Both the position numbers and the translations under genes were made by a program. This document shows positions 14,301 to 27,154 of a stretch of 64,000 nucleotides of DNA, in pieces. This stretch comes from Vanilla planifolia. Its lineage: Eukaryota; Streptophyta; Magnoliopsida; Asparagales; Orchidaceae. Location of the stretch: the NCBI GenBank assembly GCA_023846275.1, contig JAIUJO010000534.1, positions 849,501-913,500 of the forward strand, in the 5' to 3' direction. Position 1 is the first letter of the stretch; each line of letters starts with the position of its first letter. The notes under the pieces are model-generated. The model was not told the DNA's origin and made no database searches. It saw nothing but the letters and a program-made list of their open reading frames with translations.

Positions 14301-15698
14301 TGTACACTATGTTTGCATGTATGTGTTGGATTATGTGTATATATGTGGGAGTGGGCATCTTTGTGAGCATGTTCATACACTTGTGTGCATGTGTGTGCTT
14401 GCATGTTTGGTTGTATATGTGCATATGTGCATGTGTGTGTGCATGTGTGTGTCTATTGTGTGTCTGTGCATGCTTATATATCTTTATGTGTATATGTGTG
14501 TGCATATACAAATTGATGTGTGTTTTCCTAAGCATATGTGTGTGTGGGCGAGTATATGTGTGTTGGTGTGTGTGTTGGTGTGCGGATATGTGTATGCACT
14601 TATGTGTGTACACTATTGTGTGCGTGAGTGCATGCATTCTTGTGTGCATTTGTAGGTGTGTGCATGTGTGTGTCTGTTTGTGTGTGTATGTAAGCATGCA
14701 TTTGTGTGCTCATACAGGTCCATGTGTGTTTGTGCTTTGCATATGCATGCATGCATGTGTGCATGAGCATGGGTGTATGTGTGGATGTGTGGATATGTTT
14801 GTGTACATTCACCTATGTGTATACTTGTGTTTGTTTGCATGTGTGTGTGTGTGTGTATGTGTGTGCATATGTGTTTCTGAGTGTATGAATGCAAATGTGT
14901 GCATGTGTGCATATGTGTGGGTGCATGTGTGTGCATGTGTATGTATGGTTGTGCTCATACATTCATGTACGTGCATGTCCATGTGTTTATGTGTGTGGGT
15001 TTGTGGGTGTGAGCATGTGCATCCATCTATGTGTGCATGCATCTGTAGGACGTATTGATGTTTGTTTGTGTATATGTGTGTGTGTGCATGCATATGTGTA
15101 GGTGTGTCTGGGTGTATATGTGTGTAGGGGTGTGCAATGGGGTGCATGTGTGTATGCATGCATTCTTGTGTGCTTGCATATGTCTACATTTGTGGGTGCA
15201 TGTACGTACCCGCATATGTCCTACATAAGTGTGTGCACAGATGTGCATGTATGTGTGTGTGCAAGTGTTTAAGTATGCATGCTTGTATTTGTAAGAAAGT
15301 GCGCATGTTAGTGTGCAAATGTGTGTGCATTTGTGTGCCTATGTGTGTGTGCATGTGAATGTGCATGCGTGTGTACAAACTTTTGTATGTCCAAGTGTAT
15401 ATGTGTGTATCTATGTAGGTCTATATTTATTAATGTGCATGTGTGCATTTGCACATGCATTTGCCTGTGTGCATGTGTGTATGCGTGTGTGTGCAACTAT
15501 ATGCTTGTTAATGTTTCTGGGAATGTGTTTTTGTGCATACAAGTGTGTGTATGTGTGTATGTATTTTTGTATTTGTGCTTGTATATGAGCATGCACATGC
15601 CTATGTGGTTGTGCATGTGTGTGCATGTATGTAGGTGCAAGTGTGACATGTAAGTGTGCATGTGTTTATGTACCAATGTTTGTGTGCACATGTATGTC

Positions 15699-15729
15699 CA
15701 TATATATATATGTATATATATTTATATAT
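15699..15729. repeat. TA-rich microsatellite island in the TG block
   Basis: Alternating TA replaces TG here (runs such as CATATATATATATG followed by TATATATTTATATATC). Purine-pyrimidine alternation continues across the island, so it keeps the local pattern while changing base content. Confidence 0.8.
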
Positions 15730-18700
15730 CTGTGTGTGTGTGTGTGTGTTTGAGTGTGTTTACGCATTTGTGTGTGTAAGAGAGCATGTGTATGTGTGTT
15801 CACTCATATGTGAGTGTGTTTGTGTGCGTATGTGTGCTGGTGTGTGTGTGTGGGCATTTATATGTGTGTGTTTTATGCATATAGTGCATGTGTATTTGTG
15901 TGTGCATGTGCATGTATGTGTGTGTGTGTGTGTGCATGAGTGGGTCATGTAGGTCTAAAATTGTGTGTGTGCATGCATGTGTATGCAAGTGTGTGTGCAT
16001 GTGTGTGTCTATACTTGTGTGTGCATGTGAGTGTGCAAGTGTATGTGCATGTGAGTGAGTACAAGTGCATATGCATGCATATGTGTATGTGTTTGTGTTT
16101 GTGCATGGATATGTGCATAGGCATGTGTGTGTGCTTGTGTGCATGGGTACATATGTGTAGGCATACATATATGTGTGCAAGCATGTTTGTTTTGTGTGTG
16201 GGTGCATATGGGCATGTATGCATGCATTTGTGTGCGTGTGTGTGTGCAAGTGTGTGCAAGTGCATACAACAATGTGTGTGTATGTGCACTAGTGTCTGAA
16301 TGTATGTGCTTGTGTGCGTGTCTGTGTATGGTAATGTGTGCGCATGTGTGCATGCTTATGTGTGTATGTACATATTTGTGCATTTATCATTATGTTTGTT
16401 TGTTTAAATGCAAGCATGTATGTGTTTGTGTGCATCAATGTTAGTGTGTGTGGGTGTGTGTGCAAGTTTGTGCCTACATGTGCTTTTGCATGTGTGTTCA
16501 TGTATGTGCATGTGTGTGCGCATGTGAGCATGTGTGTACATGTGAGCATGAGTGTGTTTTTGTGTGTGCATGTTTACACATATGTTGTTTGTGTGTACAT
16601 ATGGGTCTATGTGCATACCTACATATTTGTGTGTGTATTTATGTATGAGTATGTGTGTTTGTGTGTGTATGTCGTTTTATATACTTATGGGCATGTGTGC
16701 ACATGCATGCATATACTTGCAAGTGTGTGTGTTTTGCATGCATTTGTGTACATGTGTGCATGCTTATATTGTGTATGAGTCTGCTTGTGCCTATGTGTGT
16801 GCATATATCTATGTGCATGTATGTTGTGAGGGTGTGTGCATGTCTACTTGTGTGTGCTTGTACGTGTTCATGTGTGTGTGCTTCCATGTGTGTGTTGCCT
16901 TATGGGTGCATGTATGTGCATGTGTGTCATTACAAGTGTGTGTATGTGTGGCTATAGCTTTTTGGCTATACACACGCATGTTTGTGCCTTAATTTGTGTG
17001 CCTATCCATGTGTGTTGTGTGTGAGTGTGTCTTCATGTATGCATGCTTATAGGAGTGGTTGTGCATCTATCTATGTGTGTGTGTGTGTGTGCATATGTGC
17101 ATGCAAGTACATGCATGTGTATGCATGTGCATGTGTGTGCATGCATTTGTGTATATGTTTGTGCGAGCATGTGTGCAACTATAGATGTGTATGGATGCAT
17201 GCACAATTGTGCATGTGTTCATGCATGCATGTTAGTGTGTGTGTGTGTACATGTGAGTGCTTGAGTGCCTATGCATATTTGTGTGTCCATATGTGTGTGT
17301 GTGTGCATGTATGTGCATGTGTATATGTATGTGTTTGTGCATTCATGTGTGTGCATGTGCATATATGTTAGTATGTGTAGGCACATGCATGTTTAAATGT
17401 GCATGTGTGTAGGTGTGCACATTTGTCTATATCTGTTGTTGCATTTTATGTGTGTTTGTGTATGTGTGTGTGCATGTGTCTATGTGCATACATGTGTGTC
17501 CATGTGTGTGTTTGTATATGCATGGTTGTGTGTGCATGCATACTTAGGCATGCATGTGCGCATGTGCATATGTGAGTATGTGTGCATATTTGTGTATAGT
17601 GCTTGCATGAGTTCATGTGTGCATGCCAATCTATTCATGTGCATGTGTGTGATTTCATGTGTGTGTATGTGTGTGTGTGTGTGCATGTGTAGGTGTGTGT
17701 GTGTGTGCAAGTGATATGTCCATGTGCATGTGCTTGAGTGCATGTGTGTGTGCATGCTTATGTGTGATGTAAGCACTTGTGTGTATGTGTGTGTGATTGT
17801 GCATATGTGTGTGCATGTATGTATGTGCACGTTACTGAGTGTGTGCATGAGTTTATTCATGCATGCATGTGTGTTTGTGTCAATGTGTGTTGTTAGATTT
17901 ATGTTCGTGAGTGCATGTTTGGGTGTGTATCTAGTTGTGCATGTGTATGTGTGTACGTGTGTGTGTCTACATGCAAGTGCATCTGTGCATGCATGTGTAC
18001 CTATATGCTTGTGCACATGTATATAGGGTTTGTGTGTGTGTGTGTGCATGTACAAATGTGTGTGCTGGTATGGGTGTATGTTTGTGGGAATAAGTGTGTG
18101 GGGGTGTGAGTGTGTGTGTATGTTCATGTGTGTAGGTGTTTGTATGTGTGCACATGAGTGCATATGTGAGTGTAGTGTGCATGCAATAGAGACGTGTGTA
18201 TATGTATATATGTGCATGCATGTATGTGATTGTGCATATATGTGTACATGTGTGTGTACATGTATGTGTGCTCGTTAATGTGCATCACATTGGCTATGTT
18301 GTGTTTTTGTATGTGTTTGTGAGTGCATGTGTGTATGTGATTTTGGATGTATATGTGCATCCATGCATGAGGGTTTTCATATGTGAGAATATGTGTGTTC
18401 ATTTGTGTGGGTGCTTTTCTGTGCATTCACATGTCTGTGTGTGTTCAAGTGCATGTGTGAGTTTGTCTAGGTTGGAGTATGTGTATGTGTGTGTGTATAT
18501 GTGTACTGGTTTATGTGTGAGGGTACATGCGCATGCTTATGTGTGCATGTGTACGTAAGCATTTGTTTGTGTGCATGTGCTAGTGTGTATGTGTCTGCAT
18601 GCATTTGTGAATGTGTATGTGTGTGTCTGTGCATGTGTGTATGTGTGCATGCATATTTATGTGCACATATGGGGTTGAGTAGGCATGTGTGCATGTGGGC

Positions 18701-21240
18701 ATGTGTGCTCGTGTACTTATGTGCATGGGCATGTGTGTGCATGTTTGTTTGTGTTCATTCATGTGGGTTGCATAGGTGCATGGTTTGTGCATGTGTGATC
18801 ATGTGCATAAGATAATGTTTGTGCATGCATTTGTGTGTGCGTGTGTGTGTGCATATGTGAGTGTGCATGCATGTGTGTGGGGTGTGTGTGTGTGTTAGTG
18901 TGGTCATGTGTGCATGTCTGTGGGCATGGGTTTGCATGAGTGTTTGCATGTGCATGGACATCTATGTGTGTGTGTGTGTGTACGTCTTGTGTGCAAGCAT
19001 GTGTATGAGTGTGAGTCATGTGTGCATGGGTCTATATGTATTTTAGTGTTTGTGTGTATACATGTGCATATTTGTGTGTTTTCAAGTCTATGTGCATTCG
19101 CATGTGCATATGTGCGTGTGTGTGTGTGTCTTTATGTGTTTGCATTTGTGTGTTTGTGAATGTACATGTGTGTGTTTTTTTTTGTTTGTACATGTGGGTA
19201 CATGTTTATATCAGCATGCATGTGGGCATACATGTATTTATCCTTGTGAATGCATGTGTGTTTGTACATCTGGGCATGTGGGCATGCATGTGCATGTCTG
19301 TGTATTCGTGCATGTGTGTGTGCATGTATGTTGATGCATGTGTGTTTTTTCAGCATGTGTGTGTGTTTTTATGTGTGTTCTATGATCGTGTGTGTGTGTG
19401 TGTGTGCATGTGCATGTGTGTACATGTATGTGTGCATGCGCTTGTGTGTCTATGCATGTATAGGTGTGTGTGCATGGATACATGTGCGTGTGTGTGCATG
19501 CTTGTTTGCATATGTGTGTGCATTTAGTTTTATGATTGTTCTTATATGTGCCTCTGCATGTATACGTGAATGTTTGTGTTTATGCATGTGTGTGGTTATG
19601 TGTTTGCCTATGCATACATATGTGAGTGTGTGTGTGTTCATGTGCTAGTACGTGTGTGTACATGTACGTCTGCATGTGCGTGTATGTGTGGGTGCATGTG
19701 CATATGTATGTGTGTGTGTGTGCATGCTTGTCTGCATATATGAGTGCCTTAGATCATGTTTTTGTTCCTATGTGTGTTTGTGCATGCATGCATGTGTGTA
19801 TGCATGAGTGTGTGTGCTTGAGTGTGTGTGCATGTGTGTTTGTGTAAATGCATGCATGCATGTCTGTGTGTTTTTGCATGTGTGTGTGTATCTATGCATG
19901 CTGTATATGTGTGTGTTTGTGTGTGTGTGTGTACATGTATGTGCATGGAAGGTGTATGTGCTTAATCTTGTGTATGTGCATGAGCATAGCATGTGTGAGT
20001 GTGTGTAAATTTACATGCATGTTTATGATTGTTTTTGTGTGTTTTTCTTTTGGATGTGTGTGTGCATGCATATGTTGTGTGTTTGTGTATATGCACATGT
20101 ATGTGCATGGGTCTATGTTCATGTGTTTGTGTGTTCCTATGTAAGTGTTTTCTTGTGTTCATACATCCATGTGTGAGTGTCTAAGTGTGTTTGTGGATGT
20201 GTGTATACATGTGTGAATATGCTTGTGAGTTTGTGCATAAGTGTGTGTCTACATGTGTGCATATGTGTTTGTATGCTTGTGTATACAATTGTGTGTGTTT
20301 CTGTGTGCATATGTTTGTGTACTTATACATGTGTAAGAGTGTTTGTGGGTGTCAAGTTTGTGTGAGTGTCATGTTTGCATACATATGAATGTGTTTGTAC
20401 TGTGTGCATATGAATGTGGGTTTATGTGTGCGCACGTGGATCCATGCATGTGTGTTCATGTGGGAGGGTGTGTGCATTAATGTGTGTATGTGTGTATGCA
20501 AGCACATATGGGTGTGGGTGAGTGCATTTGTGCATTTGTGTTTTTGTGTATCTATGGATGTGTGTGTATTTAGAGTGCATGTGTGTGTTCGTGAGTTTTT
20601 GCATGTGTATGTGTGTGTGGATACACATGTGTGCATGTGCATGTGCATGTGCATGCATGTATGTGCATGGATGTGCACATATGTGCATGTATGTGAACTT
20701 ATGTGAATGCCTCTATTTTTTTTATTATGTGTATGCTTATGTGTGTGCATATTTGTGTAAGTGCATACAGATGCATGTGCATCTACATGTGTTTTTGTAT
20801 GTGTGCATGTGTATGCATGCATGTATGCATGTGTGTGTGCATATTTGCAAGCTTGTATTTGTATGTATGCATGTGCATGCAAATGCATGTTTGTGTATGC
20901 ATGTGCATGCTTGCATGCAAGTGTGTGTGTTTGCATGCACATATGCCTATCTATTTGTGTATGTGTCAGTGTTTTTTTGTGCATGTGTGTGCATGCATAT
21001 GTGTGGTCATGTGTGTGTTGTTCATGTATGTGTATCTATGCATGTTTGTCTATAGCTGTGTGAAAGTGCATGCAAATGTGTGTGCATATGCATTTTTTTG
21101 TGTTTGCATATGCATGTGTACTTGGGCATGTTTATATGTATGTTTTTGTGTGATTGTGTATTAGTGTGTATACTTGTGTGTGCTTGTGCTTGTGCATGTG
21201 TATGTATCTGTGCATGTATGTTTGTGTGTGAGTTGTGTGC

Positions 21241-21270
21241 ATGCATACATACATACATATATATATCTAT
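21241..21270. repeat. CATA/TA microsatellite island
   Basis: Three to four CATA units run directly into a TA repeat within the TG block. It is short and has no coding context. Confidence 0.75.
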
Positions 21271-21893
21271 GTGTGTGTGTGTGCGTGCTTGCGTGTACAT
21301 ATATGTGTAAGTGTGCACTTTTAAATGTGTTTATGCATACAGATGTGTGCTTGTACACATGCATTTGTGTGTGTGCATTATGTGTGGGTTTATGCATGTG
21401 AGTGTTCGATTATGTGTATGTGTGTGTGTTCTTGTGTGTCTATGTGTGCACATCAATGTGTTTGTGTCCGTGTATTATGCATGTGTGTGTGCATATGTGG
21501 CTGTGGGCATATATTTGTATGTGTAAGTGCATGTGCCTACATGTGTGTGCGTATGCACATGTGTGGTTTCTTGTGTGAGCCTGTACGTGCATGCGTGTGC
21601 ATTTGTGTATGTGTGCATATGTGTGTTAATCTGTGCATGTGTGTGCATGCATGCACATGTATTCCTATGTGCAACCATGCATGTGTGTGTTTGTGTGCCC
21701 AAGTGTGTACATGTTTGTATATGTGCTTATGTGTGTGAGCATATGGTTGTGTGAGCATGAGTGCATGCATTCGTGCATGCGATTGTGTGTGTCTGTGCTT
21801 TTGTATGTGGTTGCGTGTATGTGTGCATATGGGTGCATGTGTGTATGCATGTGTGTGTGTTGGTAAGTACATATTTGTGTGTTTGAATGCAAG

Positions 21894-22506
21894 TTTTTGA
21901 TATAATAATAATAATTGTAGTAATTATTGATATTAGCAATTAATTATATGTATAAATAGAATTGAGTTATAATTGATATAAAAATAAATGTTGATACATA
22001 AAATGATGGTTAGAGTAAAATGTATTAATTATTGTTGTATTATTAGCAACAATTCTTTTGTCTCTAATTACTAAACAATTATTCTTAATAAAAATTATTA
22101 TTGATAATAAATATAATAATTAAGAAATAATTATATAAAAATAATAAAATTTTAAAAACCAATAAATTATTAAATATTAGTATTTAGTATTCTAATAATT
22201 ATTATATTATTAACTAAAATTAATAGTATTTTATTTACTTTATTATTAAATACAAAGAGGAAATGGAAAAGGAAAAGATAAGAATTATGAGAGTTAAAAT
22301 GATAATTATTCATGATTAATGAAAATATAATAAAGAACTTTAAAGGTAACTGATAAATATTATAATTATTAAAAAAATTGATATAATCATTCTTATTTAA
22401 AATTCTTCTTTAACAATAATTAATAATTTCAAAAAATTATCAGTAACTATTATTAAAAAAGCTATAATTTTCTTCTCACAATAATGTTATCTTATAGAAT
22501 TATTAA
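21894..22506. other. AT-rich spacer between TG and TC blocks
   Basis: Composition switches abruptly at about 21894 from TG-rich to almost pure A/T, with many TAAT/ATTA words. A slightly purine-rich patch lies near 22255-22285. I see no gene, transposon terminus, tandem period or RNA structure. The strand polarity of the neighbouring blocks is lost here. Confidence 0.75.
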
Positions 22507-22779
22507 TTCATTCTTCTTATTTTACTTTTATTTTTCTCTCCAACTTTATTCATTCTTTCTCTATCTCTCTCTCTATCTTCATCAATTTATCCTTCACTTT
22601 TTCTCTTATTCCTATCCTTCACCTCCCATAAAACATTTGCTCCTCTCACTATCACATTCTTAATGATAACCTTTATCTTCTTTTTCTAATAACTCTCTCT
22701 CTTTCAGTTCCATATTTTCACTTTCATATCTCTTCTCACTTTCTTGCTTCTATCACTTTCCTTTGTTAACATATGCATG

Positions 22780-23500
22780 CTTCCACCTGGCTCTCTATCC
22801 TTTTTTCTCTCTATATTTCTTTCCTAATCTATCATACTAACTTTTTTGTCTCTCTTTGTCTATCTCTTTATCATTGTCCTATTAACCCTCTGCCCTCTTT
22901 AGTCTATCTCCTTTTTACTCTAACCCCTCTTCTTGTTTTCACTATATCATTCTTCTCTCTCTTGTTAATATGTTGCACCTATGCCTTTCTCTTACTCTTT
23001 TTCTTTCTTGCTTTATGTCATTTGTTATCTCACACTTTCTCATTATTCTCTCCTTCTCTTTGCCTCATTTCTCTCTCTTCTCTACACCTTCAATTTTCTT
23101 TATCTCTTTCGATCTTCTCTCTCTTTTGGAATCTCTATATTTTTTCTCTTCATTTACGTCTTTTAGTTTGTCACTCTCTCACTCTCTTTATAACCCTCCT
23201 CTCTCTATCACCCATGTTATCTCTCATTTTATATCTCTTTTTATTTAAACTTCCAACTCTTTGCTCACCACCACTTTTCTTTCTTTCTCTCTTCACTCTC
23301 TAATTCACTCTCTTCACTTTTTTCTCCTTTCTCTCTCTTTAATTCTCTCCATTCACTCTATATTCTTCTCTCTTTATTATCTATTTCTCTAGCTTTATTT
23401 CTATAAATCTCACTTCCTTTCTTCACTCATATTTCATCTTACTCTTTTTATCTATAATTTCTTTTTATATCCCTCTGTCTTCTCCTTAAAATTTATTACA
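22780..23500. repeat. TC-block internal duplication, copy 1
   Basis: This is similar to about 26450-27150. The best-matched part is the right end (about 23375-23495 versus 27030-27150). There, ATCTATTTCTCT, a CTATAAATCTCA word, a TTTTTAT-containing stretch and a final TCTTG/TCTCCTT-AAA end occur in the same order and at similar spacing. The left half matches more loosely. Confidence 0.55.
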
Positions 23501-23520
23501 CAACCTATCTCTTTCATTCT

Positions 23521-23652
23521 TATATAAATATCAATATTTATTATTTACTAAAATAACGATAAATAGTCATCATGTTTTGATATAATATTGTTAATTATAT
23601 TTATAACAAGATCTTTTTTCATATAAATTATTATTTCTCATAAAGTTATCTA
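23521..23652. other. AT-rich interlude in the TC block
   Basis: About 130 bp of A/T-rich DNA interrupts the pyrimidine block. It includes one rare CG (in AACGATAA) and an AAGATC word. No feature is recognised. Confidence 0.7.
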
Positions 23653-25139
23653 TTTCACCAACTTAACCTCTTAATCTCCCTCTCTTCCCTTTTCTCTCTC
23701 ACTTTAGTATCTTTTTTCCTTCTACACCTCCATCAATTCCCTTGATTATCTCCTTTTTCCCCACTTTTCTTCCTAATCTCTTAAAGCTCTTTCTCATTCT
23801 AATTCTCTCTTCCTTTCTTAGTCCTCTATCACTATAGTCATGCATTTTATATTTCATTTGCTTTTATTAAACTTCCTCTCTTCCACACTTCCTTCTTTTA
23901 TGTTCCTTTAATTTCTCCCCATATCTATCATTCTCCCTCAAGGGTTTTGCCTTTTCTTTCTTTTTTATTTTTATATATTAATCCTTTTTAATCTATCTCC
24001 TTATCCATATATTTTTTATTTATTCTTTAACTCTTTATTTACTTTCTCTCTCTTCTTTCTCTCTTCTCTCTTACACTTTATTCTCTCTCTTGTGTATCTA
24101 TCTTTCTCATTATCTCTTTCTTCTCCATTTTCTTTTATCTTTATTTTCTATTTTCACTCAATCATTTTTCTCCTCTTATCTCTATCTCATTCATTCTCTC
24201 TCTTATTTCTCACTTTTCACAATTTCCTTTCTCTCCTTTTTTACACTTTTTCTTTCTTTATCTATGTCCTTTTCACTCAGTATTAGTTCATCCCTTTCTC
24301 AATTTATCCCACTGTATTTTTGTGTCTCAATTAATGTGGACTCTATTTATTGCATTCATTATCATACTCTTTATCTTCTCCCTCTCTCTAATAGCTATCT
24401 TTTTTCTTGCTCCTCTCTCTCTTCTCTTCATCTTCTATATCATTCTATATCTTCTTTTACTCTTTTATACCTTTAACTTTATTTATGTTCACATGTCTCC
24501 TTCAATCTCTATCTTAGCCTATTATGCTATATCTCACACATTGCCTCTCTCTATGTATTTATTTTCCTATTTATCTTCTTTTTCTACTTATATTAATTTA
24601 ATTTTTTATATTTGTCTTCCTTTTTCTTAATGACTCTTCACTCTCCTACACCTCGTTATCTTTTTCTCTGTTATCTCAACCACCACTTTTCATTCATTAT
24701 TTCTAAATTTGGGATACCTTCCATTATTCTCTATTAGTTTATCCTCCCTTTTTTATTCTATTTTATTTCATCTATCTCATCCTTACTATATATTTGTCTC
24801 CATTACATTTTATATTTTTGTCTATAATTCTTCTATATCTCTCATAATTTTTATCAACACTTTATAAATCTATTATTTCTTCCTCTTTTTTATTATATTT
24901 CTCTAACTATCATGCTTGTCTATTTTATCTTTTCTCTCCACTCTTTCTTCCCATAATCCTTTCTCTTATTTCTCTTATTTTCTCTTTGTTGCATCTCCCT
25001 CTCTCCCCATGCCTCTTGATTACTTATCTAACAACACCAACTTATCAAATCTCTCCTCTCTTTCTCACTCAATAATTTTTTGTTCTCTCACCTATCTTGT
25101 TCCTTCACTTTCATATACCTTCATTATCTCTACAAGTCT

Positions 25140-26025
25140 TTTATTTCTAAATACTTATTACTTTATAATAATAATAATAATTATTATTAATTTTAAAGAA
25201 ACATTTATAACAATTTATAATATTCAATATTATTCTTATTCATTTTTCTTATATTATTTGCCTTTTTGTTCTATTTCATCTCTTTGTTCAGGTTCCCCTT
25301 ATTCATGTACTTATTTTTGAAGCTTAACTTATTTCATTTTGTTTTTTATCTTATTTTCTTAATTTTTTAGTATTTTATATTATTATTCCTTCTTTTAGTT
25401 CATTTTAGTGTTCTACTTTTCTTTATTTTTCCTTATGATAATCAACTTTCTAAAATTACTTCTTTATAGTTCTTATTTCTTAATCACATTATTCTTTAAA
25501 AGAATATGTTGAAAAAAAGTTTAAAAGAAACTTATTATTGGTTTTTTCTGTAATACTTTTTCAAAAAATGATAAAAATTATTACTATTCAATAATTGATG
25601 AGATTAATTTATAAAATATTATTCTCAATTTGTAATTCTTAATGATAAGATAATAGTAAGATATTAAATTATTTCTTTTGTTCTTAATCTTTTATTTGTA
25701 GTGTATAAAAAATTGTACTAATTATTTTCTAATTGTTCTTATAATAAATTTGTTATATTCCTTATTCAAATTTAATAATTGATAAAAGTTATTTTTAAAT
25801 GTTTTTATTTCTATTCTAAATTAAATATGACATTTGTAGGACTAAGAGGTTTTATCACAAAAAGAGTGATTATTATTATATCCTTAGACTTTATAAATTT
25901 TTCTTCTTGAAATACTTTTAAAAGCATAATAATAACAATAATAATAGTAAATATTGTTATTAAAACCTATTAGTTATTTATGTAAGAATTTTATAATAAT
26001 AAATGACATAAAACAAATTACTTTT
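25140..26025. other. Longer AT-rich interlude in the TC block
   Basis: Nearly 900 bp of A/T-rich sequence starts with an ATAATAATAATAATTATTATT-like dyad near 25163-25186 and includes purine-bearing stretches (25495-25530 and 25840-25870) unlike the flanks. It could be a decayed insertion, but I see no terminal repeats, coding remnant or target duplication. Confidence 0.6.
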
Positions 26026-26449
26026 GGTCTCTCTCTTTTTTTTTGTCTCTTAATTTTTTTGTCTCCCATATATTTTATTTCTCTCTTCTTAAATAAGAAT
26101 CATCTCATTTCTCATTATGACTCATCAAAATCTCTCACATCCTAATCTATTTCTATCTCCTAACAAGCTACATATCATTTGTTAATCTCTTTCACTTCTG
26201 TACAACCTTCTCTTCTTTATCATCTTTCTCTCACTTTTCTCATATCTTTTTTTATTTCTCATTATCACGATCCCTTACTATTTTTCATGGAGTGTCTTCT
26301 CTTATTGACATTGTATGTTCCCTTTAACAATTTTTCTTAGGTCCTAAATGTTTTATTCTCTCTTTCATAATCTCCTTTTTCTATTTTTCTTTCTCCCATA
26401 ATTCTCTCTCCCATCTCACTCATTTCTTTCTCTCATTTGTAACTTTCCT

Positions 26450-27150
26450 TTGATACACCAAGAATTCCCTCACTTGTCATTATCTTTCTTTCTATTTATT
26501 AGTTTCCATCTCTATCACATTATGACATCTTTGTCACTCTTTCTCTACCTTTCCAACATTGTTCCATTATCCCCTATCCTCTTTAACACTCTCTCTAGTA
26601 CATCTCTGATTACTCTTACTCTTCTTTTTTCACTATTTTGTTATTCACTCTCTTATTTACCATCATAGTTATGTTAATGTATTCTAACACTACCTTATGT
26701 TGCTCTATCTCTTTCTTTTTCTCTTACTACCCCCATGTTCTACCCCCATTCTCTTGCCTCATTTACTTCTCCCTCTTCTCCATCCAACAATTTCTTTTAC
26801 CTCTCACCAACTTCTCTCTTCTATAATGTAGCCCCTTTTCATTTATTTGCATCTTTCAATTTGTTGTTCCCTTACTCTCCATTCCTCTCTTCTCTCTATG
26901 ACACTTTCTTTCTCTTACTTTATCATTCTTTTTATTTTATCTTCTCTCTTCACTCTCTAACTTGCTCTTCTCACTTTTTATCTCTTACTCTATCATCCTT
27001 CCATTATAAAATTTCACTTTATATTTTTCTCTTCTTTATCTATTTCTCTCTGCTTATCTCTATAAATCTCATTTTTTTCTTTAACTTGATTTCTCTCTTT
27101 ATCTTTTTATGTATCATTTATTTTTATCTCTTCATCTTGTCCTTTAAATT
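26450..27150. repeat. TC-block internal duplication, copy 2
   Basis: This is the partner of 22780-23500. It keeps the CTATAAATCTCA word (near 27058) inside a comparable arrangement of TTTATCTATTTCTCT and TTTTTATG words. It ends just before the dispersed repeat at about 27155. Confidence 0.55.
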
Positions 27151-27154
27151 AATA

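Larger units (their letters stand above)
1..21893. repeat. TG-rich degenerate low-complexity block 1
   Basis: The plus strand is a near-continuous mixture of TG, TGCATG, TGTATG, ACATG and short T-runs, so purine and pyrimidine alternate over most of its length. G greatly exceeds C, CpG is rare, and CA-oriented runs are almost absent, so TG polarity is kept for nearly 22 kb. Uninterrupted (GT)n tracts are short: the longest I see are about 20-25 bp, for example near 1281-1302 and 7495-7514. It is therefore a degenerate block, not a freshly slipped microsatellite. The block starts before the window and ends at about 21893, where AT-rich DNA begins. Segments A (690-4680) and B (6605-8010) recur in the second TG block. 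I see no counterpart there for 4681-6604 or 8011-21893, and no clear period. All reading frames give only Cys/Val/Met or His/Thr strings. Confidence 0.95.
22507..27150. repeat. Polypyrimidine (TC-rich) low-complexity block
   Basis: The plus strand is dominated by TCTCTCT, TTTCTC, CATCTC and CTTCAC words in three stretches (about 22507-23515, 23655-25135 and 26030-27150), separated by AT-rich interludes. Polarity does not reverse. Mirror-like pyrimidine runs of this kind are known in principle to favour triplex (H-DNA) structures, but I have only the sequence. The open frames (for example 22773-23303, 24090-24476, 24916-25320 and 26735-27163) encode Leu/Ser/Phe-rich strings that follow from the pyrimidine bias. 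They show no domain structure, so I do not call them genes. Confidence 0.9.

Noticed and set aside
1..21892. Many open reading frames of 60-250 codons on both strands of TG block 1, for example 2711-3391, 10866-11552 and 14300-15058.
   Set aside because: They encode only Cys/Val/Met/His/Thr strings dictated by TG/CA repetition, overlap in several frames and both strands, and have no domain or codon signature. Stops are rare simply because the block is poor in TAA, TAG and TGA in some phases.
1..21893. The idea that the TG block is a decayed (CG)n or CpG-rich array, since deamination gives TG and CA.
   Set aside because: Deamination on both strands should yield TG and CA in similar amounts on one strand. 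Here TG strongly dominates on the plus strand, so this origin does not fit.
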